Origin: Betaproteobacteria bacterium | GTDB lineage: Bacteria > Pseudomonadota > Gammaproteobacteria > Burkholderiales > Burkholderiaceae | DNA length: 8,914 nucleotides | NCBI GenBank assembly: GCA_947468785.1 | Contig: CANIMS010000049.1 | Coordinates: 1 to 8,914 of the forward strand | Reading direction: 5' to 3' | Shown: positions 7,121 through 8,914 of the stretch, piece by piece | Position numbering within the stretch: the first letter of the stretch is position 1 | How the letters are laid out: each line of letters starts with the position of its first letter | Position numbers and translations under genes: made by a program | Notes under the pieces: generated by a model | Seen by the model: the letters and a program-made list of their open reading frames with translations, nothing else | Database searches by the model: none | What the model was told of the DNA's origin: nothing

Positions 7121-7342
7121 ATGAAATCAACAAAATTGCGTCTTCTTCTTACTCTTGCTCTAGCCCCATTGATGCTCTCAGCTTGCGGCTCTATTGAATC
7201 TGCCGCCCAAGAGGATTGCACCTCAATTGGCTGGCAAATTGGCAGCCCTGGCTATAACGATTGCTATCGCGCCCGTCTTTACGAACGCCAGATTGATTAC
7301 TCACTTCCACCTGGCGATAGACCAAGACCTTCCCTGCTGTAA
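7121..7342 (+). CDS. Small predicted lipoprotein, function unknown
   Basis: The 73-residue product has a lipoprotein signal peptide: KSTKLR, a hydrophobic core LLLTLALAPLML, and a lipobox LSAC with the lipidated cysteine at 22. The mature part is only about 52 residues and has two further cysteines (33 and 48) in the pattern C-x2-IG-x4-GSPGYNDC. It ends in a charged and proline-rich tail. Similar short C/IG/GS/Y/C lipoproteins are common and uncharacterised in proteobacteria. Residue 23 is Gly rather than Asp, so outer-membrane sorting is expected, which is inference. An in-frame TGA at 7115-7117 forces the ATG at 7121. The GAGG before it is only 1 nt from the ATG, too close for an ordinary ribosome site. 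The gene diverges from the DUF1080 gene. Confidence 0.75.
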   Translation: MKSTKLRLLLTLALAPLMLSACGSIESAAQEDCTSIGWQIGSPGYNDCYRARLYERQIDYSLPPGDRPRPSLL

Positions 7343-7343
7343 T

Positions 7344-7365
7344 AAATAAGGGTTAACCCTTATTT
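7344..7365 (+). terminator. Perfect 22-bp palindrome after the lipoprotein gene, likely terminator
   Basis: It starts 2 bp after the stop codon. AAATAAGGG and CCCTTATTT pair around TTAA, and the sequence is a complete 11+11 palindrome. The hairpin is AT-rich at its base with no long T-run after it, so it is a moderate terminator candidate that could also bind a dimeric regulator. Confidence 0.5.
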
Positions 7366-7370
7366 GAATC

Positions 7371-7427
7371 CCTTGAGCGGCGTCAAGGACTTAGAGGGTG
7401 AAATAACCCAAAATCAGCTGGTTATTT
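7371..7427. repeat. Two inverted repeats upstream of the diaphorase gene
   Basis: CCTTGA (7371-7376) / TCAAGG (7383-7388) has a 6-bp spacer. AAATAACC (7401-7408) / GGTTATTT (7420-7427) has an 11-bp spacer. Both are perfect. Their role is unknown; they lie 107-163 bp before the start codon of the fused diaphorase gene, in the range of upstream activator sites. Confidence 0.45.
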
Positions 7428-7439
7428 GACTAAATTGCT

Positions 7440-7456
7440 CCGGCAAAGCGTTTGCC
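7440..7456 (+). promoter_or_regulatory. GGCAAA-GCG-TTTGCC dyad, possible sigma-54-like promoter
   Basis: A perfect 6-bp inverted repeat with 3-bp spacer lies at 7442-7456. The same bases also contain GG and GC separated by exactly 10 nt, within GGCA-N8-TTGC, which resembles the -24/-12 pattern of sigma-54 promoters with several mismatches. It lies 78 bp before the diaphorase ATG. No clear sigma-70 promoter is seen in this gap. Confidence 0.3.
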
Positions 7457-7533
7457 TGACTTGGTCAATTTGGAATATGAAAATACATCTCACCGCGTAA
7501 TGCGTTGGGACAGAACATTAGAGACTACAAGTT

Positions 7534-8914
7534 ATGAATCACCCCAAGCCTTCTGGAGAAGTCAAAGCTGTTGCGATTGCGACTGCTGATGATTTACGGG
7601 AGACCATTCGTCGTAAAAGTAAGCTCAAAGGCCGACAAGCTGATGATGCCTCTCTAGCTGAAGTCCGCCGACTGATTGGTAATGCTGTAGAGCGCCGTGA
7701 TTTATTAATTGAAAATCTCCATAAACTCAATGATGAGTATCGGGCATTGCATGATCGTCATTTAGTCGCTTTGGCAAAAGAAATGAATTTGCCGATGGCC
7801 GAAGTGTATGAGGTAGCTACTTTCTATCACCACTTTGAAGTGGTGCGTGGTAATGATCCTGTCGCCGATATTACTGTTCGAGTGTGTGATGGCATTGCCT
7901 GTGAGTTAGCAGGCGCACAAAAACTCTTGGAAAAGTTGCCCTCTATATTGGGTAATGACAAGATTAAAGTCATTGCTGCTCCTTGTGTTGGTCGTTGTGA
8001 GCAAGCCCCTGTAGCAGTGGTGCATCAATATCCTGTGCTCTTTGCAACAACAGACAAAGTAAGGGCTGCCATCAAAAATAATGTAAGGACTCAACCCCTA
8101 GCCAGTGATGATGCCAATTTTGATCCGGGTACATTGGCCGAGCAGGGCATTTCTCCGCAGGGTGAAAATCAAGCAGTCTCACCTGGGTATGTAGGCTATG
8201 AATCGTATTGCAAACAAGGTGGCTATGCCTTAGCAAAAGAAATTGCTGAAGGTAAAAAAGATGCCGAAAGCATCATCAAGGCTATGGAAAGTTCTGGTTT
8301 GCGCGGCCTTGGTGGCGCAGGTTTCCCGGCAGGACGTAAATGGCGGATTGTCAAAGATCAGGTGGCGCCTAAGCTTATGGCGGTCAACATTGATGAAGGC
8401 GAGCCAGGAACATTTAAGGATCGCACCTACTTAGAACGTGATCCCCATCGCTTTTTAGAGGGATTGCTGATTGCTGCAAGTGTAGTTGGCATTGATGCCT
8501 GCTATATCTATTTACGTGATGAGTATCACGGTTGTCGTGAGTTGCTAGAAATTGAAATAGAGAAGCTCAAAGCGAATCCCCCATTTAAGTTGCCTACTAT
8601 TGAATTACGTCGCGGTGCAGGGGCATATATCTGCGGCGAAGAGTCTGCCATGATTGAGAGTATTGAAGGTAAGCGTGGCGAACCCAGAATGCGTCCTCCT
8701 TACATTGCGCAAGTAGGTTTATTTGGTAGACCCACTCTAGAACATAATTTTGAAACACTGTATTGGGTGCGCGATATTGTGCAACGCGGACCAGAGTGGT
8801 TTAGTTCTTTCGGCAGACATGATCGTAAGGGCTTGCGTAGCTTTAGCGTAAGCGGTCGAGTCAAAAAACCGGGTGTGAAGCTTGCCCCAGCAGGTATTAC
8901 TATTCAAGAGTTGA
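7534..8914 (+). CDS. NuoE-NuoF fusion, NADH-side subunit of probable NAD-dependent formate dehydrogenase (3' end cut by window edge)
   Basis: Diaphorase subunit that passes electrons from a partner oxidoreductase to NAD+ through FMN and iron-sulfur clusters in the cytoplasm. The first 460 residues are present. A NuoE-like domain (about 45-180) has the [2Fe-2S] ligand pattern Cys118-x4-Cys123 and Cys151-x3-Cys155 in APCVGRCEQAP. After a linker (about 185-218) the NuoF-like domain begins. It has GLRGLGGAGFPAGRKW (255-270) for FMN/NADH, NIDEGEPGTFKDR (285-297) and the block RGAGAYICGEES (360-371). The NuoF [4Fe-4S] cysteine motif should lie beyond the edge. An in-frame TAG at 7519-7521 fixes the ATG at 7534, whose ribosome site is weak. 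The fused layout resembles the beta subunit of Methylobacterium FDH1 rather than the split FdsG/FdsB, and a molybdenum or tungsten formate dehydrogenase alpha subunit would be expected next. HoxF of NAD-reducing hydrogenase is the main alternative. Solitary complex I genes are less likely because NuoE and NuoF are normally separate. Confidence 0.85.
   Translation, partial: MNHPKPSGEVKAVAIATADDLRETIRRKSKLKGRQADDASLAEVRRLIGNAVERRDLLIENLHKLNDEYRALHDRHLVALAKEMNLPMAEVYEVATFYHHFEVVRGNDPVADITVRVCDGIACELAGAQKLLEKLPSILGNDKIKVIAAPCVGRCEQAPVAVVHQYPVLFATTDKVRAAIKNNVRTQPLASDDANFDPGTLAEQGISPQGENQAVSPGYVGYESYCKQGGYALAKEIAEGKKDAESIIKAMESSGLRGLGGAGFPAGRKWRIVKDQVAPKLMAVNIDEGEPGTFKDRTYLERDPHRFLEGLLIAASVVGIDACYIYLRDEYHGCRELLEIEIEKLKANPPFKLPTIELRRGAGAYICGEESAMIESIEGKRGEPRMRPPYIAQVGLFGRPTLEHNFETLYWVRDIVQRGPEWFSSFGRHDRKGLRSFSVSGRVKKPGVKLAPAGITIQEL

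Noticed and set aside
7027..7221. Minus-strand open frames across the DUF1080/lipoprotein gap
   Set aside because: They overlap the well-supported lipoprotein signal peptide and the DUF1080 5' region in other frames and have no domain or ribosome-site support.
7477..7500. Seven-codon frame MKIHLTA as a leader peptide before the diaphorase gene
   Set aside because: No proper ribosome site, no run of regulatory codons and no terminator/antiterminator pair after it; a frame this short is expected by chance.
7539..8434. Alternative frames inside the diaphorase gene (7539-7730 minus, 7906-8094 minus, 8243-8434 plus)
   Set aside because: They are shadows of the continuous NuoE-NuoF frame, which carries all the conserved cofactor motifs.

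Overview
This window looks like a chromosomal segment of a free-living betaproteobacterium. Protein style, moderate GC and gene content suggest Burkholderiales, possibly a Polynucleobacter-like genome. That placement is inference from family resemblance, not from a marker gene. Eight protein genes that I can defend lie here, plus one small lipoprotein gene and one tRNA-Ser. Both window edges cut through a gene.

Left third (1-3644, minus strand): a compact co-directional run reads fumA (class I fumarate hydratase) - murI (glutamate racemase) - tonB - exbB, with exbB running off the left edge. Spacings are about 20 bp (fumA/murI), a 1-base TGATG overlap (murI/tonB) and 5 bp (tonB/exbB), so a single transcript is likely. 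The run joins a TCA-cycle enzyme, a peptidoglycan precursor enzyme and the energising machinery for TonB-dependent outer-membrane transport. murI begins with TTG.

Centre (3645-5956): a 163-bp divergent intergenic region with inverted repeats separates fumA from acs (acetyl-CoA synthetase, plus strand). No terminator is visible after acs. A tRNA-Ser(GGA) follows 48 bp later with its own perfect -10 box and a strong UUCG-loop terminator.

Right third (5957-8914): a YciI-like small protein gene (plus) and an exported DUF1080 protein gene (minus) converge on a hairpin that can serve both. A short lipoprotein gene diverges from the DUF1080 gene. A 191-bp region rich in inverted repeats leads into a NuoE-NuoF fusion, the NADH-side (diaphorase) subunit of what is most likely an NAD-dependent formate dehydrogenase. 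Its 3' end lies outside the window.

Functionally the window is mostly central carbon and energy metabolism: acetate activation, fumarate hydration and probable formate oxidation. I see no phage genes, transposases, CRISPR arrays or defence-like clusters, and no convincing undescribed system. The points most worth checking are the regulatory palindromes in the two larger intergenic regions and the fused diaphorase.
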